Positions 51,469-60,806 of a stretch of DNA of 64,000 nt are shown piece after piece; the stretch's first letter is position 1, and every line of letters begins with the position of its first letter. The DNA is from an uncultured Bacteroidales bacterium (GTDB lineage Bacteria; Bacteroidota; Bacteroidia; Bacteroidales; UBA932). The DNA lies in NCBI GenBank assembly GCA_934700615.1, contig CAKUXR010000006.1, positions 56,493 through 120,492 on the forward strand. The letters are read 5' to 3'. The notes beneath the pieces were generated by a model, which had not been told where the DNA came from, searched no databases, and worked only from the letters and a program-made list of their open reading frames with translations. A program made the position numbers and the translations under genes.

Positions 51469-53972
51469 AAAAGTTATTGATAACATTGTCAGCACTGGCT
51501 TTAGCTGTTCTGCCGGGCTGTCAGAAATATGAGTACAACACAGACTTCACCATGCCGACCGAGCTGGTCAGTCCATCTGCTGTAAGTCTTGATGTGACCT
51601 CTTCCAAAAAAGTGGAACTCAGCTGGAACGGCGGCGGTGCAGCTGATGGCGGCGTGCTTCTGTATAATGTCCTCTTCGATAAGGAAGGAGGAGATTTCTC
51701 GGAGCCGATTGCTACTATGCCGAGCGACCTCGGTGCAAAAAGCACTCTCACAATGACCCATGCCCAACTCAATACTCTTGCCCGTAAGGCTGGTGTAAAG
51801 CCTGAGCAGCAGGGAAGTTTCATCTGGACGGTGACTGCTTCCAAAGGCGGAGTTACCAAGATGTTCGACGGCCATGCTGACTTGACAGTCATAAGAGGCG
51901 AAGGTATCGACAATATGCCTGAACACCTGTATGTAAGTGGTTCTGCTGCCCTCGAAGCTGGCCAGGAATTCAGAAATGAGGAAGAAGGTCTGTATATCAT
52001 CTACACTGAACTTGGAGCAGGCTCGCTCTGTTTCACTTCAGAGAAAGATGGTGGATTCAAGTTCTTCGCAGAAGAAACCGGCAAACTTAAAGAGGGAGAA
52101 GGTACTTACAATGTAGCTGCCGCTCCGTCAACATCTCTTGCCCGGATCACTGTCAATTTTAACACGCTCGCCATGACCATCGAGACTGTCGATAAGAATG
52201 TAAGAGCAATCTGGGGCGCCAACTACGCTGATATCGCTGTGCTCGAATATGCAGGCAACGGTAAATTCATCGGTGACGGTGATGCGGTTTTCCTTGGACC
52301 TGGAAGAGACGGAACACCGGACTGGTGCTCGTGGGTAGAGGAGCGTTATTACTTCATCGCCAAGGTTAATGATGAAGAAGTATGCTGGGGTTCTACATTC
52401 GGCGGCGGAGCCTGGACTCCTGATGGAACCGATGAATACTGGTATGTGGTGGAGAATCCGTGGGATCAGTGGAGTAATCTTTGGAAGATGGATCACGCCT
52501 ACGATATGTGTCACGTGACATTTACCATCGACACCAACAAGGACAATCACATGACTCACTCATACACGGGTGGAGCAATCTCTTATGAACAGCCGACTGC
52601 TGCACCGGAAGCGCTTTTCCTCAATGGAACTGCTGCTGAGGCACAGAATCAGGCTATGACCAAAGACGGTGACAAGTTCGTAATATACAATAAACTCGGT
52701 GCCGGTAATATCAGTTTTGTTGATGGCAACGGAACGAAGTATTTCGCAAAGGACGAGAATGACCTCTTCATCGGCTCTCCTAAGACTACTGTCAATCCGT
52801 CTGAGGAAGGCTGTATCACGAGAATCACTGTGGATTTCTCTACGAATAAAGTGAAGTATGAGAGCGTAAGTTCTGATATCAAACTTGTATGGGCAGCAGT
52901 TGCTCCTTCTGAAATGTTCAAGCTCTCTTATCAGGGACTTGGCAAATATGCAGGAGAAGGTAAAATCGTATTCTTGGGCCCTGGTCGGGATGGTACTCCT
53001 TCTTGGTGCACGTGGGCAGAGGAAAGATATTACTTCCTTCTTACTGTTGACGGAGCCGACAAATGCTGGGGTAGACTCGACAGTGTAAGCGGCGAAAACC
53101 GTCCTGACGATGCGTCATCTATAGAGCCTGACTACTACAATCTCGGAGAGTTCGACTGGACACTTGCGTCTGACCAGTGGAATCATTGCTGGAAAATGGC
53201 AAGCGCTCTGGATGAAAGCAATGCTACCGCTACAATTAATACTGCCGATATGACTCATTCTTTCGTCAAGGCGTCTGTGGATCCTGTGCCTCCTACAATG
53301 GCCCCTGCAGATCTGACTCTCAAGGGAACAGGAGCAGAGAAGGAGATGGCGTTCAGAAAGGTGAGCGACGGCGTGTTCGAAGTCTTTACCAAACTTTCTG
53401 ACGGTGAGATACATTTCACTTCAGGTAGCAAGAATTACTTCGCCGGTGACGGAAACGGCCTTCTTCAGGGAGACGGCAACACTTCAGTAACTGCTGATGC
53501 TGCTGCTTTGGCCGAGAAGATCACGGTCGATTTCCAGAACTGCACAGTGAAAATCGAGCCTGTAACCAAACTCGTGGCAATATTCGGCTGCAACAACGTG
53601 GAATTCCTTACTTTCAGTTACGCGGGAAGCGGAACCTTCAAGGCTCAGGGCCATGTGGAATTCATCGCGCCTGGTGACCCTAAGTATGGTCTTGCTACCT
53701 GGCTGACATGGACTGAGGAGCGTTATCGCTTCATCGTCACTGTCGGTGGCGGTGAAAAATGTTGGGGAAGACTTGCTGACGTGGATGAGAACATAATCCC
53801 GAATGACCCGACATCCGTGGACGCGAAGTTCTGGCAGATCGGTGAGTTTGAAGTGGGCGGCCAATGGAGCAATCTCTGGAAGTTTGCGGCCAATATCGAC
53901 AACAGCGACGTGGAGATTGTCATCAACACCAATGACAATGGCGTCATGACTCAGACTGTTACCAAGAAATAA
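51465..53972 (+). CDS. Surface glycan-binding lipoprotein (SusE-like) with three tandem modules
   Basis: The protein has 835 residues from the ATG at 51465; an upstream TTG is less likely. Lipoprotein signal: LITLSALALAVLPGCQKYEY. Residues about 20-145 are SusE-like and Ig-like. Three related modules of about 225-235 residues follow (from about 150, 379 and 613), each opening with [M/A]P-x-x-L-x-x-x-G and holding a Trp-rich signature: GPGRDGTPDWCSWVEERYYF, GPGRDGTPSWCTWAEERYYF, and a drifted third copy ending TWLTWTEERYRF, each followed by a CWG motif. The DNA of the copies is diverged, so the duplication is old. It probably holds mannan at the surface, perhaps with three sites. Confidence 0.85.
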   Translation: MKKLLITLSALALAVLPGCQKYEYNTDFTMPTELVSPSAVSLDVTSSKKVELSWNGGGAADGGVLLYNVLFDKEGGDFSEPIATMPSDLGAKSTLTMTHAQLNTLARKAGVKPEQQGSFIWTVTASKGGVTKMFDGHADLTVIRGEGIDNMPEHLYVSGSAALEAGQEFRNEEEGLYIIYTELGAGSLCFTSEKDGGFKFFAEETGKLKEGEGTYNVAAAPSTSLARITVNFNTLAMTIETVDKNVRAIWGANYADIAVLEYAGNGKFIGDGDAVFLGPGRDGTPDWCSWVEERYYFIAKVNDEEVCWGSTFGGGAWTPDGTDEYWYVVENPWDQWSNLWKMDHAYDMCHVTFTIDTNKDNHMTHSYTGGAISYEQPTAAPEALFLNGTAAEAQNQAMTKDGDKFVIYNKLGAGNISFVDGNGTKYFAKDENDLFIGSPKTTVNPSEEGCITRITVDFSTNKVKYESVSSDIKLVWAAVAPSEMFKLSYQGLGKYAGEGKIVFLGPGRDGTPSWCTWAEERYYFLLTVDGADKCWGRLDSVSGENRPDDASSIEPDYYNLGEFDWTLASDQWNHCWKMASALDESNATATINTADMTHSFVKASVDPVPPTMAPADLTLKGTGAEKEMAFRKVSDGVFEVFTKLSDGEIHFTSGSKNYFAGDGNGLLQGDGNTSVTADAAALAEKITVDFQNCTVKIEPVTKLVAIFGCNNVEFLTFSYAGSGTFKAQGHVEFIAPGDPKYGLATWLTWTEERYRFIVTVGGGEKCWGRLADVDENIIPNDPTSVDAKFWQIGEFEVGGQWSNLWKFAANIDNSDVEIVINTNDNGVMTQTVTKK

Positions 53973-53984
53973 CATTAACTTTAC

Positions 53985-54021
53985 ACTCCGCCCTGAGTCT
54001 ATGAAAAAATCGGGGCGGAGT
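53985..54021 (+). promoter_or_regulatory. Hairpin between the glycan-binding gene and the first GH76 gene
   Basis: ACTCCGCCC / GGGCGGAGT are perfect 9-bp arms with a 19-nt loop, in the 65-nt gap. No T-run follows, so full termination is unlikely. It may protect the susCD-like mRNA or reduce readthrough into the enzyme genes. Confidence 0.55.
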
Positions 54022-54037
54022 TATAGTATTTCATAAG

Positions 54038-55267
54038 ATGGCAAAGCACAGATTATTGACAATGATTTCTGCAGCAGCGGTATGTATTTCCGCTATTTCC
54101 TGCAGCAAAGATGTGGAGAAATGGAATGGTAATGGCAATGGTGGTTCTAAACCTAAGCCGGAAACGGTAATTGATTGGAAATCACGGGCAAAGGAGACTT
54201 ATCTCAGCATTGTCCGGAATTATAGAATCGGGACAGGTGCTGCTTCCGGGCTGTTCAAGGAGAATTATCCTGCCGGTTCCGGTGACGGTCTTGCTTCTTT
54301 TCTGTGGCCGTACGACGGAATGGTATCCGGCCTCGCTGCTCTCAACAGGCTCGGCGAGGATGTAGGATATGTCAATGCTGTGGAGAATTTCCAGAAATAC
54401 TACCGCACTTATGGTGCTGTGGCAGTAGGGGGCTACTGTTCTTCCACAGACGGGACCAATGGCGGAGGCGACCGGTTCTATGATGACAATTCCATCGTCG
54501 GAATCGAGCTTGTGGAAGCCTACAGGCAGACAAAAGACACCAAATATCTGGACAGGTGCGCCCAGATCGTGAAATTCCTCTATTCAGGTCGTGATGATAC
54601 TTTCGGAGGTGCTCTCTGGTGGAATGAGAGTTACAGAAATATTCCTGGAAATGATAGCTCAAACAAACCGGCCTGCGCCAACGGATTTGCGACTTGGTTT
54701 CTGCTCAGTTATTATGAATTCTGCCCGCAGTCTGAAAAGAAACAGGTTTTGGACATGGCCAAGGAATTCTATGGCTGGCTCTATGAGAATCTCCGTGATC
54801 CTATGGACAATGTTTACTGGAACAGCAAGGGTGCAGACGGTGTCATCAACAAGACCAAGTGGACATACAACAGCGGTGCAATGATTGCTTCCGGCTTGAG
54901 GCTTTATAAGATTACAGGAGAAGCGAAATATCTTCAGCAGGCTAAAGATACTGCGGATGGTGCGTATAAGAATTTTGTGAGGAACAACAATGACTTGTTC
55001 TGTTATCCGACTCATGACCCTTGGTTTACTGTCCAATTGATAAAAAGCTACATTGAACTGGAACCGGAGCATGCTCCCTGCAAATCCTATATCAAGACAT
55101 TTGTCTCTTATGCGGATTATGCCTGGAAGCATGCGAGAGGCCAGAACGGGCTTTTCTACGAAGACTGGAGCGGACGCAATCCGAATCCTGAAAGGGACAA
55201 ATCTCTGCTGATGCAGGCTGCAGCTCTCGAATCATTTGCCATAATCGCTTTATATACAGGAGAATAA
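54038..55267 (+). CDS. GH76 family endo-alpha-1,6-mannanase, lipoprotein (first copy)
   Basis: The protein has 409 residues. A lipoprotein signal (AAAVCISAISCSKDVEKW) and a Gly/Asn linker suggest surface display. The GH76 (alpha/alpha)6 fold shows the catalytic aspartate pair in GDRFYDDNSIVGIELVEAY near residue 150, with TFGGALWWNESYRN and YNSGAMIASGLRLY. GH76 enzymes cut the alpha-1,6-mannan backbone of fungal cell walls and similar glycans. Its TAA overlaps the next ATG (TAATG). Confidence 0.92.
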   Translation: MAKHRLLTMISAAAVCISAISCSKDVEKWNGNGNGGSKPKPETVIDWKSRAKETYLSIVRNYRIGTGAASGLFKENYPAGSGDGLASFLWPYDGMVSGLAALNRLGEDVGYVNAVENFQKYYRTYGAVAVGGYCSSTDGTNGGGDRFYDDNSIVGIELVEAYRQTKDTKYLDRCAQIVKFLYSGRDDTFGGALWWNESYRNIPGNDSSNKPACANGFATWFLLSYYEFCPQSEKKQVLDMAKEFYGWLYENLRDPMDNVYWNSKGADGVINKTKWTYNSGAMIASGLRLYKITGEAKYLQQAKDTADGAYKNFVRNNNDLFCYPTHDPWFTVQLIKSYIELEPEHAPCKSYIKTFVSYADYAWKHARGQNGLFYEDWSGRNPNPERDKSLLMQAAALESFAIIALYTGE

Positions 55268-56442
55268 TGAAAAAGACAATAATACTGCTTTCAGTACTTG
55301 CTTTGGCTGCGTGCGGACAAAATGAGGCTCCGGACAGTTATATGTCCAAGGCCCGGGAATCGTTCCAAAATGTCTGGGAGCATTATCGTGTTCCGGAATA
55401 CGGACTTTTCTCGGAATATTATCCGAATACCTTCAAACCGGATTTGAACTACTTCGACGACGGTACACATCAGGCCCAGGAGTCGAGTTTTCTCTGGCCG
55501 ATGAGCGGTGTGTTTTCTTCTACCGTGCTGATGGCCAAGGCGGATCCGCGGACTTACCGTCCATATCTCGACTCTATGGTGGTGGCAATGGAGGAATACT
55601 ATGACACCACTCGTGTGCCCTTCGCATATCAGGCCTATCCTGCCAGATTCGACAGGGTGGACAGATATTATGATGACAATGGACTTGTCGGTATAGATTA
55701 CATTGACACATACGCTGTCACGAAGAATCCTGCTCATCTGGAGAAGGCAAAGCAGATCTTTACCTTTATCTTGAGCGGATGGGATGACAGGTTCGGGGGC
55801 GGAGTCCCTTGGGTGGAAGGCAAGAGAGACCAGAAACCGGCCTGTTCCAACGGTAAAGCCATGGTTCTTTCCCTCAAGCTGCACGAAGCTACAGGAGATG
55901 AGTACTATCTGGAAATAGGCAAACGCTTCTACAGATGGATCCGCAGGACGCTGCTTGACCCGAATACGGGAATTATTATGAATGCGTGGCTGACAGACGG
56001 GGAAGGACGCGCTCAGTTCGACCCTTACACCTATAATACGGGTACATCCATTCAGGCTGCCGCTTATCTTTACAAGGTGACAGGCGAGCAGTCCTATCTT
56101 GATGAGGCTCTCAAACTGTGTGAGGACTCTTCCAAGTATTTCTTCCACTATACTGACAATGGAATTCCATACACTGACAATATCCCGTGGTTCGATGTGG
56201 TGCTTTTCCGTGGCTATCAGGCCGTGTGGGAAATTACCCGCGACACGAAATATGTGGACATTGTCCTGAAGGCTCTCGACTATGCCTGGGACAATGCCCG
56301 TGACGCTGCCGGGCTTGTATGCAATGACTGGACCGGGCGAAAAGATGAAACGAAAAAACCAAAATGGCTGTTGGACTCTTCCTGCATTACTGAATTCCTG
56401 GTAAGGGCGGCCATCATAAAAGGTGAAATTGACATAAAATAA
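55267..56442 (+). CDS. GH76 family endo-alpha-1,6-mannanase, lipoprotein (second copy)
   Basis: The protein has 391 residues with a lipoprotein signal (LLSVLALAACGQNEAP). The catalytic pair lies in DRYYDDNGLVGIDYIDTY, and the segments SFLWPMSGVFSSTV, RFGGGVPWVEGKRDQKPACSN and YNTGTSIQAAAYLYK parallel the first GH76. The two are distinct enough to differ in chain-length or side-chain tolerance. It is one base into the previous gene and 6 nt before GH92. Confidence 0.92.
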   Translation: MKKTIILLSVLALAACGQNEAPDSYMSKARESFQNVWEHYRVPEYGLFSEYYPNTFKPDLNYFDDGTHQAQESSFLWPMSGVFSSTVLMAKADPRTYRPYLDSMVVAMEEYYDTTRVPFAYQAYPARFDRVDRYYDDNGLVGIDYIDTYAVTKNPAHLEKAKQIFTFILSGWDDRFGGGVPWVEGKRDQKPACSNGKAMVLSLKLHEATGDEYYLEIGKRFYRWIRRTLLDPNTGIIMNAWLTDGEGRAQFDPYTYNTGTSIQAAAYLYKVTGEQSYLDEALKLCEDSSKYFFHYTDNGIPYTDNIPWFDVVLFRGYQAVWEITRDTKYVDIVLKALDYAWDNARDAAGLVCNDWTGRKDETKKPKWLLDSSCITEFLVRAAIIKGEIDIK

Positions 56443-56448
56443 CACGAT

Positions 56449-58815
56449 ATGAAAAAGATTTTTACACTGATTCTCGGAGCGGCCGCTCTTGCATCCTGCT
56501 CGTCCGGAGTCAATGAAGAGATTCTCGGTTATGTGAATCCGAACATCGGTACAGTCCATAGCCGCTGGTTTGTATATACCCCTGCATCCGTTCCTTTCGG
56601 AATGGCGAAACTGGGCGCATCTACCAATGGTACTTATGGTAACATACAGGGATGGGAGGCTGTCGGTTATGAAGATACGCACACTTCTATAGACGGATTC
56701 CCATGCTTCCACGAATTTCAGGTAGGCGGACTGTCTCTGATGCCTGTCAATGGTGATGTAAAGACTACTCCGGCAAAGCTGGAAAACCCGCAGGACGGAT
56801 GGCGTTCCACATTTGAAAAGTCAGATGAAGAGGCTCATCCCGGTTATTATTCGGTTCTGCTGAAGGATTATGGTATCCGTGCTGAACTAACTGCCACCAA
56901 GCGTGTCGGCTTCCAGAGATATACTTTCCCTGCTTCTGAAAGTTCCCATATTATTTTCAATGTGGGAAACCGTGAGGGCGAGAGCGGAAATGTGCGCGAT
57001 TCTTATGCTGTGTGTGATGGTAATGTAGTATCAGGCTACATTGTCACAGAACCTGAATACGTGAAGAAATATCAGGCTGGTGCTACGGTATGCATGTATT
57101 TTTATGCTACCCTCAGCAAAGCGCCTGAGTCCGTGTCAGGGTTTCAGTATTATGGCTCGGAGTTGAAAGACGGAAATTCCATTCAGGGCCCGGGAGCTGT
57201 TCTCGTGCTTAACTATAAAACATCAGAGAATGAGCAGATTGATGTGAAACTCGGTCTTTCATATACTTCTGTGGAGAATGCCAAGGCTAACTATATGTCT
57301 GAGGCTAAAGGCCTTTCGTTCGACAATGCGAGAACGGCAGCGGCTGCAGACTGGTCAGAGCATCTTTCCAGAATCGAAGTGAAAGGCGGAAGCGAAGATA
57401 GCAGAATAAAGTTCTATACCGGACTGTACCACTGTCTTCTGGGCCGAGGACTTGCAAGTGACGTGAATGGCGCATATCCTAAGAATGACGGAACAGTAGG
57501 CCAGATCGAACTCGGAAAAGACGGCAAACCGGTTCATAATCATTACAATACTGATGCTATCTGGGGAGGTTACTGGAATCTTACGCCTCTTTGGGCATTG
57601 GCCTATCCTGAATATTACAATGACTGGTGCGCAAGCCAGTTGCTGGTCTACAAGGATGCAGGTTGGCTCGGTGACGGCATCGCCTGCAGCAAATACGTTT
57701 CAGGGGTAGGGACAAATATGGTCAGCATTGCTCTTGCTGGAGCATACAACAGCGGAATCCGCGATTTCGACGTAGAGACAATGTATGCGGCTGCGAGAAA
57801 GGACAATCTCGAGTGGCGTGACCGCATCGAGGGTGCCGGCAAGATGGATGTGCGCAGATTTGTTGAGGACGGATATGTTCCGTATGTGGATGACCCTGGA
57901 TTTGTGGCTTATGAAAAGGGAGCAACATTCTCAGTATCACATACTCTCGAGTATAGTTTCAGTGCTTATGCTACTGCACAGCTTGCCAAGCAGCTCGGTC
58001 ATGAGGAAGACTACCGTCAGTTGATGGAGCTCTCCAACGGATGGGCAAAGCTTTTCGACGATGACCTCAAACTTGTCAGGCCGAGAGTCGCAGGTGGAGA
58101 ATGGATTGACAATTTCGACCCGTATGAGTCTTGGAGAGGTTTCCAGGAAGGCAATGCGATGCAATACACCTTCTTCGTGCCTCAGAATCCTGATTCTCTC
58201 ATTGCGAGAATGGGTAAGGAGGAGTTCAATGAAAGACTTGATACGATATTCACTCAGGCCCGCAAGACCATCTTCGGCGGCGGTAAGGTAGCCTTTGCCT
58301 TCTCCGGTCTCAGCAGTCCATACAATCACGGCAACCAGCCGAGCCTTCACATTCCTTGGCTCTTCAATTTCTCTGGCAAGCCATATCTTACACAGAAATG
58401 GACAAGGCTTATCTGTGACGAGTTCTATGGCACGGACGGAGAACATGGTTATGGCTATGGCCAGGATGAGGATCAGGGACAACTCGGCTCGTGGTATGTC
58501 TTGGCTGCAATGGGCCTGTTCGATGTTCAGGGCGGTGCCTGCAGCGAGCCTACATACCAGCTCGGCAGTCCGGAATTTGATGAAATTACAGTCCATCTGA
58601 GCAGGTTCAATGCAAAAGGCGGTACATTCAGAATACTCACGAAGGGAAACTCGGCTGATGCCATGTATGTGCAGAATGCCACGTTCAACGGCAAGCCTCT
58701 CGACAGGTGCTGGCTCTACCGTGATGAGGTCTTCAATGGCGGTGAACTTGTTCTCCAGATGGGCACGGAGCCTTCAGATGTATGGAATAATTCAGAACCT
58801 CCAGTATCAGAGTAA
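56449..58815 (+). CDS. GH92 family alpha-mannosidase, lipoprotein
   Basis: The protein has 788 residues. The lipoprotein signal is LILGAAALASCSSG. GH92 features include the N-terminal beta-domain (GYVNPNIGTVHSRWFVYTPASVPFGMAKLGA), FYTGLYHCLLGRG, and the catalytic region GYGQDEDQGQLGSWYVLAAMGLFDV. GH92 enzymes are calcium-dependent exo-acting mannosidases, mostly alpha-1,2 or alpha-1,3, so it should strip side chains or end mannoses. It starts 6 nt after the second GH76. Confidence 0.93.
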   Translation: MKKIFTLILGAAALASCSSGVNEEILGYVNPNIGTVHSRWFVYTPASVPFGMAKLGASTNGTYGNIQGWEAVGYEDTHTSIDGFPCFHEFQVGGLSLMPVNGDVKTTPAKLENPQDGWRSTFEKSDEEAHPGYYSVLLKDYGIRAELTATKRVGFQRYTFPASESSHIIFNVGNREGESGNVRDSYAVCDGNVVSGYIVTEPEYVKKYQAGATVCMYFYATLSKAPESVSGFQYYGSELKDGNSIQGPGAVLVLNYKTSENEQIDVKLGLSYTSVENAKANYMSEAKGLSFDNARTAAAADWSEHLSRIEVKGGSEDSRIKFYTGLYHCLLGRGLASDVNGAYPKNDGTVGQIELGKDGKPVHNHYNTDAIWGGYWNLTPLWALAYPEYYNDWCASQLLVYKDAGWLGDGIACSKYVSGVGTNMVSIALAGAYNSGIRDFDVETMYAAARKDNLEWRDRIEGAGKMDVRRFVEDGYVPYVDDPGFVAYEKGATFSVSHTLEYSFSAYATAQLAKQLGHEEDYRQLMELSNGWAKLFDDDLKLVRPRVAGGEWIDNFDPYESWRGFQEGNAMQYTFFVPQNPDSLIARMGKEEFNERLDTIFTQARKTIFGGGKVAFAFSGLSSPYNHGNQPSLHIPWLFNFSGKPYLTQKWTRLICDEFYGTDGEHGYGYGQDEDQGQLGSWYVLAAMGLFDVQGGACSEPTYQLGSPEFDEITVHLSRFNAKGGTFRILTKGNSADAMYVQNATFNGKPLDRCWLYRDEVFNGGELVLQMGTEPSDVWNNSEPPVSE

Positions 58816-58820
58816 TATTT

Positions 58821-60026
58821 ATGAAAATGTTTGATTTGACAATTTTGGTTTCATTCCTGTTCCCGCTGCTTGCATGCGGGAATGGGGATTATGAGCAATG
58901 GAACGGCTCCAATGTTCCGGGCAACGGAAATAACAATAATCAGGAACAGGTTACCCCATCTGAAAACCGTTGGGCGGAATTTGCGGATTCCTGCACATTT
59001 GCCCTTGTAGAAAATTATCTTGACAAGGAAACCGGAACGTTCTGGTCTTCTGTTCGGGACATCGACCATGATAGCGGCAATATTTATTGGCAGCAGGCGC
59101 ACGCGATGGATGTGCTTCTATATTCTTGGCAAAGAATCAAGGATTCAAATCCGGAACTTGCCGGGACCTACAAGGCATATTTCAGGAAGTGGTATGACAA
59201 TGATGCCAACAATTACAACAACACACATGACAGTGAAGGAGAATATGGCGGATTCTACAACGACTGGACTGACGATATGGCCTGGATATGTCTTACATTG
59301 CTGAGGATGAGCGAGTTTACAGGAGAGAGCCTGTATGCTTCTACGGCCAGGGAAGTCTATGATCACTATATAAAGACCCGAATGACAACAAGTTCCAAAG
59401 GCTCATGCCTGCCGTGGACAAGCCGTAATGAAGACAAGACCAATTTCAATGCCTGCACCAATGTCCCGTCATGTCTTGTTGCAGCACTTCTGTACAGCAA
59501 GTTCAAGAAGCAGTCATATCTCGACGATGCCAAGGCCCTCTATTCCTTCAATATAAAGAACATGCCTGATGCTGAGCGTGTCGAAGAACCTCCTCTTTCT
59601 TATACTCAGGGAACATTTGCCGAGGCCGCACGGGTGCTTTTCCACATTACCGGAGAGCAATCCTATATGGACAAGGCTGCTCAGGTTCTTCTGTATGGAC
59701 TGGAAAGCAATCGTACCACCAACGGCGGACTTCTCAGAAGTGAGGGCGAGAATATGGACCAGAGCATTTTCAAGGCAGTATTCATTCCTTATGCAGTGAA
59801 TTATGTTCTTGATGCGGATGCTGACGTGAACAGTGCCGGTCGGATCAAGGAGAAACTGCTGAAGAATGCCGAAGCCCTATATAAACATATTGACAGAACA
59901 TATTATCCTTCCATGTTCTGCAATTACTGGTGGGGAGAGACTGTGCCACAGGGAACTCGCGTGTCCATGGGTGCACAGGCAAGCGGTGCGTCTTTGATGG
60001 AAAATGTAGCAAGAATGGTCAAATAA
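58821..60026 (+). CDS. GH76 family protein, lipoprotein (third, divergent copy)
   Basis: The protein has 401 residues. A lipoprotein signal (SFLFPLLACGNGDYEQW) is followed by an Asn/Gly linker. The aspartate pair occurs in FYNDWTDDMAWICLTLLRMSE near residue 150, with IYWQQAHAMDVLLYSW and LPWTSRNEDKTNFNACTN. It is more distant from the two other GH76 proteins and may act on another linkage pattern. It is the last gene of the enzyme run, 5 nt after GH92. Confidence 0.87.
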   Translation: MKMFDLTILVSFLFPLLACGNGDYEQWNGSNVPGNGNNNNQEQVTPSENRWAEFADSCTFALVENYLDKETGTFWSSVRDIDHDSGNIYWQQAHAMDVLLYSWQRIKDSNPELAGTYKAYFRKWYDNDANNYNNTHDSEGEYGGFYNDWTDDMAWICLTLLRMSEFTGESLYASTAREVYDHYIKTRMTTSSKGSCLPWTSRNEDKTNFNACTNVPSCLVAALLYSKFKKQSYLDDAKALYSFNIKNMPDAERVEEPPLSYTQGTFAEAARVLFHITGEQSYMDKAAQVLLYGLESNRTTNGGLLRSEGENMDQSIFKAVFIPYAVNYVLDADADVNSAGRIKEKLLKNAEALYKHIDRTYYPSMFCNYWWGETVPQGTRVSMGAQASGASLMENVARMVK

Positions 60027-60030
60027 TAGT

Positions 60031-60038
60031 TATATTTG
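60031..60038 (+). promoter_or_regulatory. -7 element before the GntR-type regulator
   Basis: TATATTTG is a perfect -7 element 4 nt after the third GH76 stop, without a clear -33 box. It would allow the regulator and permease to be transcribed apart from the enzymes. The short leader (about 10 nt to the first ATG) favours the second ATG at 60063 as the start. Confidence 0.45.
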
Positions 60039-60053
60039 TATGAACATTAAACG

Positions 60054-60806
60054 ATGCCAGATATGAAACTCGACCATTCGTCAAACATTCCTTTGCATAA
60101 ACAGGCTGAAGATTTGCTTAGGGCAATGATTCAGCAGGAAGAATACAAGAGTGGAAAACTCCTTCCCAATGAAGTGGAACTGTCCAAAAGTCTGAACATT
60201 TCCCGAAACACATTGCGCCAGGCCATAAACAAGTTGGTGTTTGAAGGCCTGCTAGTGCGTAAGCCTGGTTATGGAACTTGTGTCGCCCCACAGGACGTGA
60301 TGAGCAATGCGAGGAATTGGATGAGTTTTTCACAGGAAATGGCTGCCCAGGGTATGAAAGTTCAGAATTTCGAACTCCATCTGAGTTGGCGGGTTCCACC
60401 TCAGGAAGTCTTGGATTTCTTTGGTTGCCAAGAGGGTGAAAGACTGCTTTGTCTTGAGCGCCTCAGGGGCAAGCCTGAACTGCCTTTCGTGTTTTTTGTC
60501 TCATATTTCAATCCTTCTATACCGATGACTATGTCTGAAGATATGAGTCGGCCTCTTTATGAGATTCTCGAAAGCAAATACGGAATCAGAGTAAAAACTT
60601 CCAAAGAGCAGATTTCTGCACGTGGGGCCGAAAAATTGATTGCCGAAAAACTCGATGTGACGGAAGGCTCGCCGATTCTTGTGCGGAAAAGATATGTTTT
60701 GGATGTCAATGATGTCCCTGTGGAGTATAATATCGGGTATTATAGGGCGGACTCGTTCACATACTCCATAGAATGTACTAATGACTCGATTGCTAATGAA
60801 AAATAG
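60054..60806 (+). CDS. GntR family transcriptional regulator (HutC/UTRA type)
   Basis: The protein has 250 residues (247 if it starts at the ATG 60063). An N-terminal winged helix (IPLHKQAEDLLRAMIQQEEYKSGKLLPNEVELSKSLNISRNTLRQAINKLVFEGLL) is joined to a UTRA sensor domain (from about residue 95, with VRKRYVLDVNDVPVEYNIGYYRADSFTY). UTRA domains bind small sugar phosphates or related ligands. It is the only regulator inside the mannan locus and overlaps the permease gene, so control by mannose or mannose-6-phosphate is plausible. Confidence 0.9.
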   Translation: MPDMKLDHSSNIPLHKQAEDLLRAMIQQEEYKSGKLLPNEVELSKSLNISRNTLRQAINKLVFEGLLVRKPGYGTCVAPQDVMSNARNWMSFSQEMAAQGMKVQNFELHLSWRVPPQEVLDFFGCQEGERLLCLERLRGKPELPFVFFVSYFNPSIPMTMSEDMSRPLYEILESKYGIRVKTSKEQISARGAEKLIAEKLDVTEGSPILVRKRYVLDVNDVPVEYNIGYYRADSFTYSIECTNDSIANEK

